Assembly (NCBI GenBank): GCA_036023115.1
Contig: JAYKKT010000080.1
Location: forward strand, 6,647,501-6,711,500
Length of the DNA stretch: 64,000 nucleotides
Direction: 5' to 3'
Source: Brasenia schreberi
Taxonomy: Eukaryota > Streptophyta > Magnoliopsida > Nymphaeales > Cabombaceae
Made by a program: the position numbers and the translations under genes. The notes below the pieces were generated by a model. The model saw only the letters and a program-made list of their open reading frames with translations. It ran no database searches and was not told where the DNA came from. Within the stretch, counting starts at the first letter, position 1; every line of letters starts with the position of its first letter. Shown here piece by piece: positions 33,137-47,302 of the stretch.

Positions 33137-36100
33137 TCACTGAGTGCTCGTGGTAGGGGTGGAGGTGTGGTGACGAGCTATCGAGATCACCAATACTTGG
33201 CTTCAGCAGCTTGTCAGCCTAATGTAGCTGCATAATATAAATACATAAATTTATTTATATTTTAAAAATTGGGTTGACCCATGTTTGTTTGAGCTAATTT
33301 AGAAGTTCAGTCGAGGTAGATTTGATTCCAGCTGACCATGCTCCTTGTCGAGCAGAGATTAATTGAGTTGCTCTTGGTTGTACCTGAGCTCAAATGAGCC
33401 TAGCAAGCTGACATCGAGTTGTTTGAACATAACTTGAGCTCAAGCTCGAACCTGAAGATTGAAGCTCATATGAGCTTGAGCAGATCATTTTTTTAGCAAG
33501 TTGGGTTGAGTTGTGCTTACTTGAGCTCGAGCTTGAAGGGGCTCGATTATACACATATTTGGTGGAAATAAATTATAATTGCTACTGTGTCCTGGAACTA
33601 ACACGGTGTTGTCTTTGCCATGTTAATTATGACATCATATCTCAAAAGGAGATTATTTACATTGTTGAACACAGGAGAGATGATTGTTGGACCAACAAAA
33701 ACCCTGTTCATGGATGAGATATCAACTGGTTTGGACAGCTCTACTACGTACCAGATAGTGAAATGCCTGCAACAGATTGTTCATCTTACAGAGGGTACAA
33801 TCTTCATGTCATTGCTCCAGCCTGCACCCGAAACGTTCGACCTCTTCGATGATATAATCTTGCTCTCAGAGGGTCAGATTGTGTATCAGGGCCCTCGAGA
33901 TCATGTCTTAGAGTTCTTTGAGAGCTGCGGATTCAAATGCCCCGAGAGGAAAGGAACTGCAGAGTGCAGACTTCCTACAAGAGGTAAGAAGGGCACACTA
34001 GTTACGATGATTATCTTATGTGCTCAAAACTATTACTCTGTGATATTTTTTCAAACTAAAACTGCTAATGCATATCATATTTGCTCAAAACCGTTAACTT
34101 GCAATGTGGGCCATAGTTGATATACATGGACCAGTCCTAGTACTTGATTGGGACAACGAAGACTTCTAGTTTGTCTTAGCGATTTTAATGCTCACCACTA
34201 CGTTAGTCGGCTTGGAGGTGATTAGCTGTTCACATGGAACTGTCTGGTTGGATCTGGTTAGACTGTTTGAGAAGTTGAGGATCAAGACTAGATTTTGACT
34301 ATGAAATTTCTCCTGCCAAGAATGCCAAGTGCCAAAGTTAATATGTTAGGAGCATTTCTAAAAAGGAAAAAAACGAAGATAAAAAATCAGAATGTTGGTT
34401 GCATCAGCCAATTCTGGTGCAATTCAACTTTCTAGAAAGGTCAAGTGGATCATCATAAGCAGATGCTATCTTGCCTTAAAGATTTGTAAGAGCTTATATT
34501 CTTGATAATGAAGTACTGTGGAATTTAAACATTTTTCTGACAATGAATCATGTGTGCGAAGTGTTAAATCTGATATTAATACATCCATCCTCTCCTATGT
34601 GACATCTAAGAAGGATCAAGGACAGTACTGGGCAGATAAGCAGAAACCATTGATACCGATATGTTCCCGTATCCGAGTTTGTTAGACGATTCAAGAACTT
34701 TCATGTCGGCCAGGCTCTTGAAAGTGAGCTTGCTGTGCCATATGATCGGAGCAATTGCCACTAAGCAGCTCTAGTGTTCACTAGGGATTCAGTCCCGAGG
34801 TGGGACTTGTTCAAGGCTTCATGGTCTAAAGAGTGTCTCTTAATCAAGCGTAACTATTTCATCTATATATTCAAGACTGTACAGGTACACTCTCTTGACT
34901 GAAATCCAAATGTTGGAGAGCTTCATTTCTTCCTGGATTCCCTCCCAGTCAAGTGAAACTAATAATGCTGAATTGCTAGATTATTATTATCATAGCATTG
35001 GTCGGAGCAACTGTCTTCCTGAGGACCAACATGCACACAAAAACAGAAGCAGATGACAGTGTATACGTGGGTGATCTCATCTTCACTGTCATCATCAATA
35101 TGTTCAATGGCTTGGCAGAGCTACCAATGACTATCGTAAGACTCCCTGTTTACTTCAAGCAGAGGGATCTCCTCTTCTACCCTGCTTGGGTCTTCACTGT
35201 CCCCAACATGCTCCTGAAGATACCCATCTCCCTCTTTGAAACGACCGCTTGGATGGCAGTAACTTACTATACTGTTGGTTTTGCTCCAGAAGCTAGCAGG
35301 TAATCCATGGCCGCCGTAGATCACAAAATCTATATAAAAAGTTGTCATTTATCGTCAAACTATGCATAAGAAGTTTCTGGGTATGGCATGGTTGACCCAT
35401 TTGATGGTGCTCAATGAATGTAAATGTGTTTGGCAGCTGGGCCGATCACCTGGAGTAGCAGGATCTCAAGTCCTCTCCTCTTCTGTTGATTCATTACAAG
35501 GTCATAACATGGTAAATCGTGACGGTTGACCACAATTTCTATTTTACCCATTGCAAGTGGCGACACTTGAAGGCAGCTTACTGAGGAGTTGAGCATTTAA
35601 TATCTAGGGGCTTGAACGTTTAGGCGTTCACAAGGCTACCAAAACTAAGTGAATTCTTCAGTTAACTTTTGTGGAGGATAACAAGAGATTTTGCCATACA
35701 GATTTTTCAAGCAGTTTCTGCTTATATTCACACTGCAGAAGATGGCCTCGGGTCTGTTTCGTCTCATTGCGGGGGTCTGCCAAACCATGATTCTTGCTGA
35801 TACTGGAGGAGCACTTGCACTCCTCCTCATCTTCTTGGTTGGAGGCTTCACTCTTCCTCATGGTTTGTCTCTCCTAGGATACCAATTTCTTTGTCCAGTT
35901 TCTTCTTTTCATGTCTCTAGCTGGATTTTCATCATATACTCCAGTAATGTCATATAGCAGATTGACTGATGGGCCTAAACTCCTAGCTTTTTTATTTATA
36001 GAACATTCAATGTTTTGAATCAAATCTTTAAATGAAAACGGTTTAATTGTACGTGAGTTTAGGTGACATCCAAATAAACTATAGTCATGCACCAGATACT

Positions 36101-36881
36101 CTGAAACCTAAACTGTTTGAATAAGATATTGCAGCTTTGTCCTATGCAACTATCATATATATGCCAAAGAAGCACCAGCATGTAGAACTGATAGTAATCA
36201 ACTTGGAACAGGAAGGATTCCGGGCTGGTGGATTTGAGGTTACTGGTCCTCCCCACTTACATATGCCTATAATGCCATTACTGTGAATGAATTCTTTGCC
36301 CCAAGATGGATGAACAAAAAGGTATGCTTCTACTTTGCTTTCTTCCATTTCTGAAGATTTTGAGAATAGATAACGAGAGATGAACCAAATCTGGTTCTTA
36401 CAAGTATCCACATTCACACCCTATCTTGAGACCCAGAGTTCTATTATGCCAGGGTCTCAGTTATATGTGTCTAGCTGTTTTGATGTCTGGATCCAGTAAA
36501 CGTAAAAAAGAAAACAACTGACATGCAATTTGACTAACATTATGGATAAGAATGCAGTAATATTAATTGCTCAGACATGAAAGGCATACACACAAAAGTG
36601 TGAATTTAAAAGGAGCAAGTATACAATCATATCATTCTGCAGTTAAATTGATGCTGTAGTTAAAAATCTAAATTTCCATCTCTAGGTCTCATACTTTAGC
36701 TGACCAAGTTCCACCATCATTGCAGGCTGCAGATGACGTTAGGAGTTTAGGGACCGCTGTACTTAACAATGTTGATGTGTTTGCAACAAAGGACTGGTAC
36801 TGGATAGGAGTAGCTGCACAAGCTGGATTTGCTGTCATTTTCAATACCTTATTCACATTTGCACTCCAGTATCTTAAACGT

Positions 36882-36923
<42 letters not shown>

Positions 36924-39900
36924 GCATGCACGAAAACACGCTTCTTTTAAGGGTACTTTCTGTGGCAAAACGAAAATTGATACTTCTACTTCAGAGTTCA
37001 GAGAATAGGTAGTGGTGATATCTTTATATGATCTTCCCCTTAAAGATTGTTAACTTATGCTATCTGAAGTTTGAAAATTTCCAATTTCAAATAAATGGTT
37101 TCAATTGCAAGCCTCTAACCGTGTTAGTCACTCCAACTTAATGATTTTGCAGTTGTTTTGTCTTTGAATCTGTACAGAATTTGGGTGCTTATTGTCTAAC
37201 AAAATAAATTTTTTATTTGACTCATAAAACTAGTCCAGTTTTCTTCTATAGATCCACACACAAAGGACATGTGAAGGTGAAAAGTATGAGTTTCCTTACA
37301 AAGTAACCTATTAAGCTACAGACGGCAAACACCTGCAAATATGCATTTTTAAAACCATCGCCTTTTGTGAGAACATAAACCAGGAGAGAGTGTCAAAAAA
37401 CTGAAATTTTAATCCACAAAATGCCAGACTATGTGACTAATTGACATTGTCTCTGTCATGGAATGGATTTGACAGCTCTGGCAAACCACAAGCAGTGATA
37501 TCTGAAGAAGAAATTGCAGAGATGGAAGCAAACCGTGATGCGTCTACAGAAAGTGTTGGAGTCAAAATATCAACAGAAAAACCATCCGAGGATGATACAC
37601 TGCAAGGATTTGTGGCCAATTCTAATGAGAACACCAATAGTAAGGAAGATATTTTCTTTTGTACAAATTGTGGTCAAGTCTCTCCAAGTTAATGTTGTTG
37701 CACCATCACTTAGCTGAATGATTCAAGAATATTATTAAAGAGGAAACGGTTAATAAGCCACCCAGGTTCATGAATGAAGCATGAGCCCATAATCATACAC
37801 TGTTGAAACACATCCACATGCACCAATGTAGTTGATGCTGTATGTTGATTTGGAACTGATGATCATTGTCAACAACAGGAGAGATAGCCATGAGAAGAAC
37901 GAACAATCCAACCAATGCATTGAACGAAGATTCAGATGCTATTGTAGAGGCGGCCACTGGAGTGGCTCCAAATAGAGGAATGGTTCTCCCATTCACACCT
38001 CTAGCCATGTCCTTCAAGGATGTCAACTACTATGTTGACGTGCCTCCGGTGAGTTGATCTAGCTGCTATACCCTTTAATATCACCACCATCTCAGTATGA
38101 AGCTTTTTCCCATATGCATTTAGTAGCCTGTGAGTTCTATGCCGTGATTCACTTCTACCTCTTTCATTCTATGATTGTGGAAACACTTGTCTACTGTGCG
38201 TCATGTATATAAAATTAAAACTAACAATGGGCAACCCTTCATGCAGGAAATGAAAGAACAGGGAATAACAGACGATAGGTTACAGTTGTTAAGAGATGTA
38301 ACTGGAGCATTCAGGCCTGGAGTTCTCACTGCACTAATGGGAGTGAGTGGAGCAGGGAAAACTACACTAATGGATGTTCTTGCTGGCAGAATACTTTGCC
38401 TTTCTCCGTTTGCAACCAGAAGTCAGTGATAATGAGAAAATGGTAATAACTTTTTCCTTTTTCCTGTCTCCACTGTTTCGGTATCTTTAAGCCATTAAAA
38501 CCAATTCTTACAGGAGTATTCCCTTGATATACTGTAACAAATGTCAGCTAACATAGATCATTTATAGATTCAAAAGCCCTCTATGTTTTCTATATCTTCT
38601 TGGACTGCATCTTTGACGTCAAGGACTCCAGCACAATATTGCCACTTTATTGCAGTTACTGCTGAACGTCTGCTACTCACATTCAATATTTCATAGATGG
38701 AAGTTATATCTTATCTTAATCTACCCAGAAGTGAGGCACAGATGTGCCACAGCTATTGTTTTTCTTGACATTTGAAATTCCCATCTAATTAGTATGAATT
38801 GATTCAGGCATTTGTAAATGAAGTGGAGCTTGTAGAGCTGGAAAATCTGAAAGACGCTCTAGTTGGAGTACCTGGAGTCACTGGATTGTCGACTGAACAA
38901 TGGAAACAGTTAATAATAGCTGTCGAACTAGTTTCCAATCCTTCTATCATCTTCATGGATGAACCAACTTCAGGTCTAGATGCTAGAGCTGCTGCAATTG
39001 TCATGAGAACCGTGAGGAACACAGTTGATACAGGATGAACAGTTGTCTACACAATACATCAACCCAGCATTGACATCTTTGAATCTTTTGATGAGGTGTG
39101 TAACATGCTACTGTACTTTATGCACACCTATATATGTACACATATATAGATTCACATGCATATATAAAAGACCCTTACATGCATATGTATGCATTCAATA
39201 GATATGAAAGTACATGCATAACTATCTGACCAATATGTATATTTATATCTTTCCAGTTGCTTCTGATGAAGAGAGGAGGGCAAGTAATATATGCAGGACC
39301 TCTAGGCAAAAATTCTCAGAAAGTCCGAGTATTTTGAGGTGCGTACAACCTAGAAGAAAATATGGTAGTTCAAGGTCAATTTTTATTTCTTATTTTCTCA
39401 TGCAAGTTCCTGCTGATATTGCTTAAAACGAAGTCAAATAGGTTTTGAAAGTACGTCATGACTTTTTAGAGCATATTTATGCTGCATGAAAACATCTAGT
39501 GTCTTTTCAGGAAACAGCTAGAATGGATCCCCAGTCATCTGTTAATCAAATCTTCCTTTGAATGAGATTGCTAAAAGTCGTGATCTCTAAGATCGTTGAA
39601 TTAAGTTGAACTATGGGCTAACTACTTGCTTTACTCTTCTTCAGGAGATTCCTGGTGTCCCAAGGATACAAGATAAATACAACTCAGCAACATGGATGCT
39701 AGAAGTTTGCTCTATAGCTGCTGAAGTTCGTCTGCAAATGGACTTTGCTGAATATTACAAATCATCGGCACTTTGCAAGTTAGTCCTACAGCTTCTAAAA
39801 TACTGCATTCTTGTGCTCAACTACTTAGGACTCCAAAAATGCCATGGAAAGCCATCTTCAACTCAAACCATTTATGCTGTGTATGTCGCGTTGCAGGCGT

Positions 39901-42035
39901 AACAATGATCTGGTGAAAATACTAAGCATTCCTCCAGAGGGATCAAAAGATTTATATTTCCCAACACAGTACTCGCAGACAAGCATTAAGCAGTTCAAAA
40001 CTTGCTTGTGGAAGCAATGGTTGACATACTGGAGGAGCCCCGAGTACAACTTTGTAAGATATGTTTACACGCTTGTTGCTGCTCTGCTACTTGGCACCAT
40101 CTTCTGGGGAGTTGGAAGGATAGGTACCGGCTGAAACTCTTAATGATAAAATTTGTTGGTAGAAATATTGTGAAAGCATATCAGATGCTATTATAGATGT
40201 CACCCATATACTTGCACCTTAGACGAACACATCCAAGCCTCAAATATAACATAAAACCATCTTTGTTAGATCCAAAAATATAAATACTATGAAAGAATCA
40301 AAATTTTATGAAGAAACAAGTCAATAGCCAAACATTACAGTCTTCGTGAAAAAACTATCAAATCAGTATGCAACTCCAAATCAATCTCTCGAACTGAATC
40401 CACCATCTTGGTTGAGTACTATTACTGTCATTTATCAAATTAAAATGTATCCTCATCGCACCCAAAGCGTTAACACAACTGGCAGGTTGCTCCAAGTCCA
40501 ACACCATTGCTGCAGGTGGGAAGTTTGACTCCCAGGGGGTGCACATGGTGTTTTCGGATTTGGCCTCCCTTTGTAACAAGAAAAGCTTATCATCATTTTT
40601 TACTTCTCTTATGTAAACTTGACCTCAATGAAATCATTCCATTTTGGTTGAACTTGAAGTTTTGCCTCTAGCTCCTTCTATAACGTTGTATGAGAAATTG
40701 AGAATAAATGGTTTTTTGACCTTTTTGTCTACAACATTGACATCGTCCAAGCTATTTGAGTCATATTAGGACCATCTTCTCCTTCTTGTTTCTTTGCAAA
40801 ATTTCTAGCAAGAAGTTAAATATAAGATAGTCATATGCACGTTCTAGTTAATTGAATTATTTGATAAATGTATGAATTATAATTATACCTTGCATCCTCA
40901 TATTTGTGAAGCAACAACATCACTAAGGTGTGAGTGTTCTAGTCTGTTCCTTTACTTTGTGCAGGTGCATATCTAGAAACTCTGTTGGTTCATGTCTAGT
41001 TAACTGCTACAACTTTGACTTAATATATGTTGACCAACATTTTTGATACATTAGGAGACACCCTCCCCACGTGACTGATCTACTTGCTACCTTCCAAGTG
41101 AATGCCACGCTTCATGTCAAAGTATCTGAAACGGTTTCATTTATGTTTCCTTTTGTATCTCCTCGTCTTGTGAAAAATGGGGATACTCTATTACGATGAT
41201 CAATATAAAATGCAATAACAAATAGATCATGGTGCATTTGCCTTTATTTATCTATTACCTGTGACATTCCAAACTAGCATATAAGTTTTCTTTTTTGTGC
41301 TTGAAGTTTATAGATAGGAGAATACTGGCCTATTTCTTCAGTATCCACCATCCTCAAGACCTCTAACTAGTAGCACAATCATCTCCTAGAAACATCTTAT
41401 AGTTTTCCCAAAGATCACTATTGCACATTGTATGACTATGTCAATCCAAAGCTCTTCTTCGATCATTTTACTGACTTCTATAGAAGAAATTGTTGTTCCA
41501 ATGTATTTCTATTTATGCAATGCTTTAAAACAAAGAATAGTTCTAACAAATCCTATCACTGTAGGTCAAATCAATCCCCTTTATTGGTGTGTCTTCTCAT
41601 CTAGCTCAATGTATGTATGGTTGTTCTGTATGAATTTGGTGCTTACATGTTTAAATAGTCTCCTTAATCCTATGCATCTTGACAATGTTCTCAGGCATCA
41701 AATTCTAAACCAATGTGTAGTACATGAATTCCACAAGGACTATCATTAGCTTCAAGGGTCATGCTAACTACTCGATGATTTGTAGCATTATTAGTAATAC
41801 ATTAAAGTACATTATCAGGACTTGTTTCCATCATTATTTCCTAAAAAAATAGACAAAAATTCTTTAGTAGTTTTTGCAGTATTAAGCAAGTCATATGATA
41901 CAAAAAATACGGTACGTATGAAGCAATATATGTAGAAACTTAACAAAATTCTTTGTTTTCGATTTGTGCATTGATCTTACATAATTGAAGATCCTGTCGT
42001 CGTCCATGACTCTTTGAATTTACTATTTTATTGAT

Positions 42036-42961
42036 TAGGTCTGTTCACGGAACTGGTCCAAACCGACTAAATTGATTAATCTAATCGAAACTGGCAGTTT
42101 GGTTTGGTTCTCTTGTGTTAGAATTTGTGGGTAGTGCAGCAGAGGATCAAATGTAACAACAATTAATAACATAGAAGAGTAAAAGTGAGAGATCGGAGGA
42201 GGGGGCAGACCTCCAATGGAGGATGCCCCCTCTCTCTTCCTCTCTTTCCATTAATCAAACTCTTAATACTAGTACAAAACATTCAACTCTTATATAATGG
42301 GTTGTAAAACATAAAATAACCAAGATGCCCTTAGTACTCTAGGCAATTACAAATTTACAATCAGAAATTACAAAACTAACACTAAGAACAACAAATATGC
42401 ATATTCTTCAACATTTTGCTGGTGGTTGGGTTTGCTGAAAAGAAAAAAGGAATGTATGGATTCATTCATGGTTTGAAGATTGAAACTGAACTATTGGTAC
42501 CAAACCATAACGTGTGTGTATAAATATAGAAAAGATGGTTTAATTAAGAACCTTAACTATGATCAATTGGCCTATGGGTGTGCCTTTGTTTCTTGTCAGA
42601 ATTTTCATATTATTCTTGGTCTTAGTGTTCTGCTTCGGCAGTTGGATTTGTTAGTGTTCTTGACACAACAAAATTTTGAGGTGACTCACAATTAATACTG
42701 AATTATTTAAAAAATGATCTTTTTATCTAGGTTTATTGTGGTACCATTAATACTATTCAGCATTAAAATATTAAGGGATGAACTTTAAGTTTTCTTTGAT
42801 GACAAACCACAATTTGGAATGAATCAAAACGAGAACTGGTGATGTGGTTTGGTTTGGTTTGGTGGTATGACTTATAATGGTTTGATTTGGTTCTCAAAAA
42901 TCTGAGGACCAATTATATTGGTTTGGTTAGAACTGAACCAAACTGCACCACAAACACACTA
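42036..42961. mobile_element. hAT-like non-autonomous element split by a solo LTR
   Basis: The ends TAGGTCTGTTCACGG (left) and TAGTGTGTTTGTGG (complement of right) are similar. Flanks ttattgat (42028-42035) and ttatcgtt (42962-42969) agree at 6 of 8. The interior has clustered ggtttggtttgg / accaaacc motifs shared with 16299-16696, so they are likely one family. No coding capacity. Confidence 0.55.
42116..42413 (-). repeat. Solo copia-type LTR, 298 bp
   Basis: On the minus strand it opens TGTTGAAGAATATGC and closes TTCTAACA, with a TATA box (tatataag) near 42296-42289. Flanking pentamers tcttg (42111-42115) and ttttg (42414-42418) differ at one base. There is no internal retroelement sequence, so this is a solo LTR left by LTR-LTR recombination. 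Unrelated to the LTRs at 20-28 kb. Confidence 0.65.
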
Positions 42962-43004
42962 TTATCGTTCGAGTTGTTCAACCTATTTTATTAGTAATTT
43001 ATCA

Positions 43005-43035
43005 TCTAGTATGGGAAAAGGCTTAGTTGTTGTTT
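43005..43035 (+). repeat. SINE 3' tail copy
   Basis: tctagtatgggaaaaggc followed by ttagttgttgtt is the same tail as at 9788-9821. No clear target-site duplication is visible. Confidence 0.55.
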
Positions 43036-44088
43036 GCATGGTAATCGGCTCATTGGAGCCTTCCTGTACACTTTCTATGGCATTAGCTATGCATTGAACA
43101 TGAAACATGTGCAATATTGTGAGGAGGATCAATTTTATAACTCAACATACTTCAAACCAACTTTCCCAATTATCACCTCCAAGTCGAGGAAGATTTGATG
43201 CCTAACTGAGCTGTAGAGGTCGTCCTTGGTGCAAAATGATACATCCACTTAGTGTGGTAAACATCTCCTTCTTTATGCATTATTGCTTGTCTCTTGAAAT
43301 ACTATATGATACGCTCAATACAAGGCGTAGTTGTTGCTTTTTGCTTTACGCTCAATACAAGGCAGTAAATGTTTAAAAAGGTAATACAAATATCTGTATC
43401 CTGTAGACCATATTAGATTAAACCCAAAGCCTTACTGTTTTCTATGATACAATTTTACAAACATCACGCTGTGTAATGTGTTCCCTAAAAGAAAGAAAAG
43501 AAAGCATCAAACGTTTGGAGATGTGGCAGGTGCTGACCAGTTTTGATTAAAATTGATCTACAATTAACATACTAACAGTTTCTTTTTGTTGAAACAGAAC
43601 GACATCCACTGATCTTTTTATCATCATTGGAGCCATGTCTAGTTCAGTGCTCTTTGTTGGCATCAACAACAGCTCTTCTGTTCAACCTGTCATTAATGTA
43701 GAGAGAACGGTATTCTATAGAGAAAGAGCCGCTGTGATGTACTCAGCGTTCCCATATGCTTTCTCTAATGTGGATTTTCATGATATTGTTTGATGCAGGT
43801 GGTAGTGGAGATACCATATTCTTTTTTCCAGGCACTGTATTATACATTACTAGTCTATAGTATGCTGAGCTTTCAGTGGACAGCCGCCAAGTTCCTCTGG
43901 TTCTTCTTCATCACCCTTTTCACCTTCCTTTACTTCACCTACTATGGAATGATGACTGTTGCAATGATGCCAAACCATGAGATCACATCCATATTTGCAG
44001 CTGCATTTTATTCTATCTTCAATCTGTTCTCAGGCTTCTATATTCCAAGACCAGTAAGTTTTCCTCTATATGCACACAAGCGCACATG

Positions 44089-44127
<39 letters not shown>

Positions 44128-45156
44128 GAGGGTGGTGGAGAAGGTGCTAAACAGGCCATCAAAACCTACAAGAACCGTTTGTCATCGGCTTGGTTACTGA
44201 TCCAAGCACTTTTCAGTGTATAAACTGAGCTAGATAAGTTATACAGGCCAGGGCAAAGGTGAAAGTCACTTGTTCATAGTTCACTCTTGTAGTTATACCA
44301 AATCCATTATGAATGAGCTTGGGACAAGGTGAACCAAGCCAAACCGTGACCAACATGTCTGCCATCCCAAACCAAAAAGCACAACCAATCATAGGAAGAA
44401 ATGTAGTGCTTAGTTTCTTGCATGCTAATGCTTCCATTTTTCTTTGTTGAAATGCAGAGGATTCCAAAGTGGTGGGTTTGGTATTACTGGATCTGCCCAG
44501 TGGCTTGGACGGTATATGGATTAATTGTCTCACAATATGCCGATTTGGATGAAGAGATCATTGTTATTGGAGAAGGCCCTAAATTGATCAGTACGTATGT
44601 GAAGGAACACTATGGGTATAACCCCGACTTCATGGGACCAATTGCCGGAATTTTGGTGGCATTCACAATCTTCTTTGCAGTAATGTTTGCCTACTTCAAA
44701 AATGGAGGAATTAATAATATATATATACAAGTGCATGGGTGGAGAATAGATATATTTGCAGGCTAAGCAGCTGCAATGGAACGTAAATCAATATTGTAAG
44801 TCGTAATTGCATTTTGGTGCATAATAAGCAGCATCCTAGCCCGAAATTTTGTGTACTGTACTTAAAAATGGAGAAAATATGTAAATTGTTGAAATAACTT
44901 GGTACCAATTTTTCTGTTCCACTCTGTTTTGAGTTCGTGCGTTCCTGTACTTATTCTCATGCCATTTCCAGTGCGTTGACGCTGTAAGTTGAACTTTAGG
45001 GAAAGGTAACCCAAATTGCCATTTATTCAAGTTCTTCCTTTTGGGTTTGCCTTGAAAATCGTGTCTTGGGTTCTAACTTCCATCAAAGATTTCCCTCATC
45101 CTCAAGGTGGAATTCTAATCCCCATCAAGAACATTCTCTAGTTGACATGCCACAGC

Positions 45157-45159
<3 letters not shown>

Positions 45160-45221
<62 letters not shown>
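45160..45221. repeat. Microsatellite (CT)n
   Basis: About 31 CT units some 390 bases downstream of the ABCG pseudogene stop. Confidence 0.95.
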
Positions 45222-45225
<4 letters not shown>

Positions 45226-47153
45226 TGTTCTTTTTCACCTCCATCAGCATAAGAATGAAGGGATACTTATTGAACACCAAAGATCCAACAAGTTTATGTC
45301 GTCAGAAAGAGCCCAATGCGATGAATAGTCCTGCATGACAACCAGATACAGCAGCATGCACATTCAGAGCGTCATTGGGCAGGTGGTCAAATTCGATACT
45401 GGTACTGCGGATCTGTGCTGTAAGACCAAAACGGCGTCCTAGAAGGTACCAAAGAGTGGTCTTAGGTAGGGGCTGTCATGGCCAGGTTCGGTTTGATTCT
45501 AGTCTCAACCTCATACTTAACAATTACAATGGGTCCTCAATTTTCGAGAACCAAACTAGACAATTAACAAGTCATACTATTCATGCACTCTTTTCATCTT
45601 TTTTTTCAAAATTATTCCCATTCATTATTCTCTCTTTCATTTTCTTTTCCTACACACCATCTTTTCGAAAACAAGGCGTGTTCACCATGCATCACATTTC
45701 AAATGGTTACCCACTCAACAAGCATCTTTGAACATGTTTCGGATAAAAACATGTCTATCATGCGTTGTTCTTCAAATAGCTATGCATCGTGAACGTGCTT
45801 TAAGCACATGCTTTCTTCTCTCGCCTAAAACATTCGTCACAACTCTCTTTTTATCAAATTTTCGTGAGATTCATCTTCAGATCAAGATAAAAGTTGAGAG
45901 TAATAGAGAAAAAGGGTATGAAAGAGATTGATAGAGATAAAAAAAAAAGTATTCGAGAAAGTTTCAAAAATAAGAGTTGATGAAATTCAGAGAGAAAATG
46001 ATTTTAAAAGATATTGTCTGGGAGAGGGAGATTGTAAAAAGTCATTAGAAGGAAAGGAAAAGCCAACATGTAGATAGATTGTTACGAGGAGAAGAAACCA
46101 GTGAACAAGGAAGAGCGAGGGGAAGAACCCGGCGAGCAAGGAAAGAACTAGAGAACGTACAACACGAGTAGTTTGAGAAATTTTGTAAAAAAAAGTATAT
46201 TCATAACAATTATAGTCATGCAATTAACAAAAGCACACAATCGTTTCAATTTCCGAATCATGACCTGTAGCGTCTAAAATATATGAACAACACGACAAAC
46301 AAACATAGCAAATTATAAAAAAAGTTGTTCACATGTAAAGAACCAACATATGGAAAATATGTCGACCATTATATACTAGAAAAGACAGCCATCAGTTAAT
46401 TACAGCCAATATCCAACGTCACATTTTCTAACGCAAAAAAGAGTGCAAGCGAGAGACCGAACAACACCAAACACACTATCTTGGATCAGTTCTTAGGACA
46501 CCCTTAGATTCTTACATTGAGGCGAGGTAGGGCGGTCGTCTCACCAAAAATTCAAAAAAAGAATGAAAAAGTTACTGCACACGATTTAGTCCATCGCTTC
46601 TTTGCGCCCATCTTCGTACCCCCCACCCCCCCCACACACGCACACAAAAAAATTCTAAATCCGTCACTGATTCATAGATGTACAGTGCAACTCACTGATT
46701 GGCATGATGAATAACAATTGGAGATGCCGAAGAAGATTCCTTGGCTGGATCTTCGCTCTACATTCATTCAGCCGTGGTCTTTTTCAGCAAACCTCGCTGT
46801 CGAACGACTTAATAAAGAAATCAAATAGCGAATTGAATAGATATAAAGATTGGTTAAGCAAAACAGAAAAATGGTTGGTTGGTGAATTCAATAAACCAAT
46901 TCTTGCCACGAGATTGACTGTCATCAAAGAAGGTAGGTGTTATTTAGATCTCTAATATTAAGCCCGACCTTTTTCTTTAAAATGGAAAGGCCGAAGTGAT
47001 GTATGCCATGGAATCGAGCTCATGACCAACTTGTGGATAGAATCCCTAGACATGCGAGCAATTGCTTGTTATCCAAACTTTTGTGTGTGAGGAAGGATGG
47101 AAATGAGGTCACGTGAGCATATGTATATATGTATGTGTATTTCTCTTTCTCTC

Positions 47154-47302
<149 letters not shown>

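Larger units (their letters stand above)
40124..43597 (+). other. Large late intron of the ABCG pseudogene, filled with repeats
   Basis: It lies between the TMD2 exon ending ...IFWGVGRI and the exon with [12 protein letters not shown]. It contains SINE-like debris (about 40470-40590, ending cctccctttgtaac as at 48235-48310), a nested hAT-like/solo-LTR pair (42036-42961), and a SINE tail at 43005-43035. No independent gene is visible. Confidence 0.6.
28228..44766 (+). pseudogene. ABCG (PDR-type, ABCG36/PEN3-like) transporter pseudogene
   Basis: Full-size plant ABCG proteins (about 1450 residues, NBD-TMD-NBD-TMD, plasma membrane) export defence and hormone compounds. This relic keeps most of that order. 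Main surviving exons: 28228-28307, 29430-29639, 29788-29872 (Walker A), about 29915-30009, 30394-30470, 31703-31756, 31965-32055, 33675-33983 (Walker B FMDEIST), 34599-34884, 34980-35299, 35702-35862, 36212-36321, 36726-36879, 37476-37639, 37879-38048, 38247-38442, 38808-39095, 39257-39338, 39645-39778, 39897-40123, 43598-43769, 43799-44053, 44458-44766. Lesions: stops at 28258, 29837, 34762, 36235 and 39036; a 7-base insertion at 33959; a lost acceptor at 34597; frameshifts near 34650, 37480 and 39325; an internal deletion in NBD2 near 38391. The N-terminus is missing at the LTR edge. Confidence 0.92.

Noticed and set aside
45467..46506. A further hAT-like element
   Set aside because: The ends resemble the family but the flanks show no duplication and the termini align weakly; kept only as a remark.
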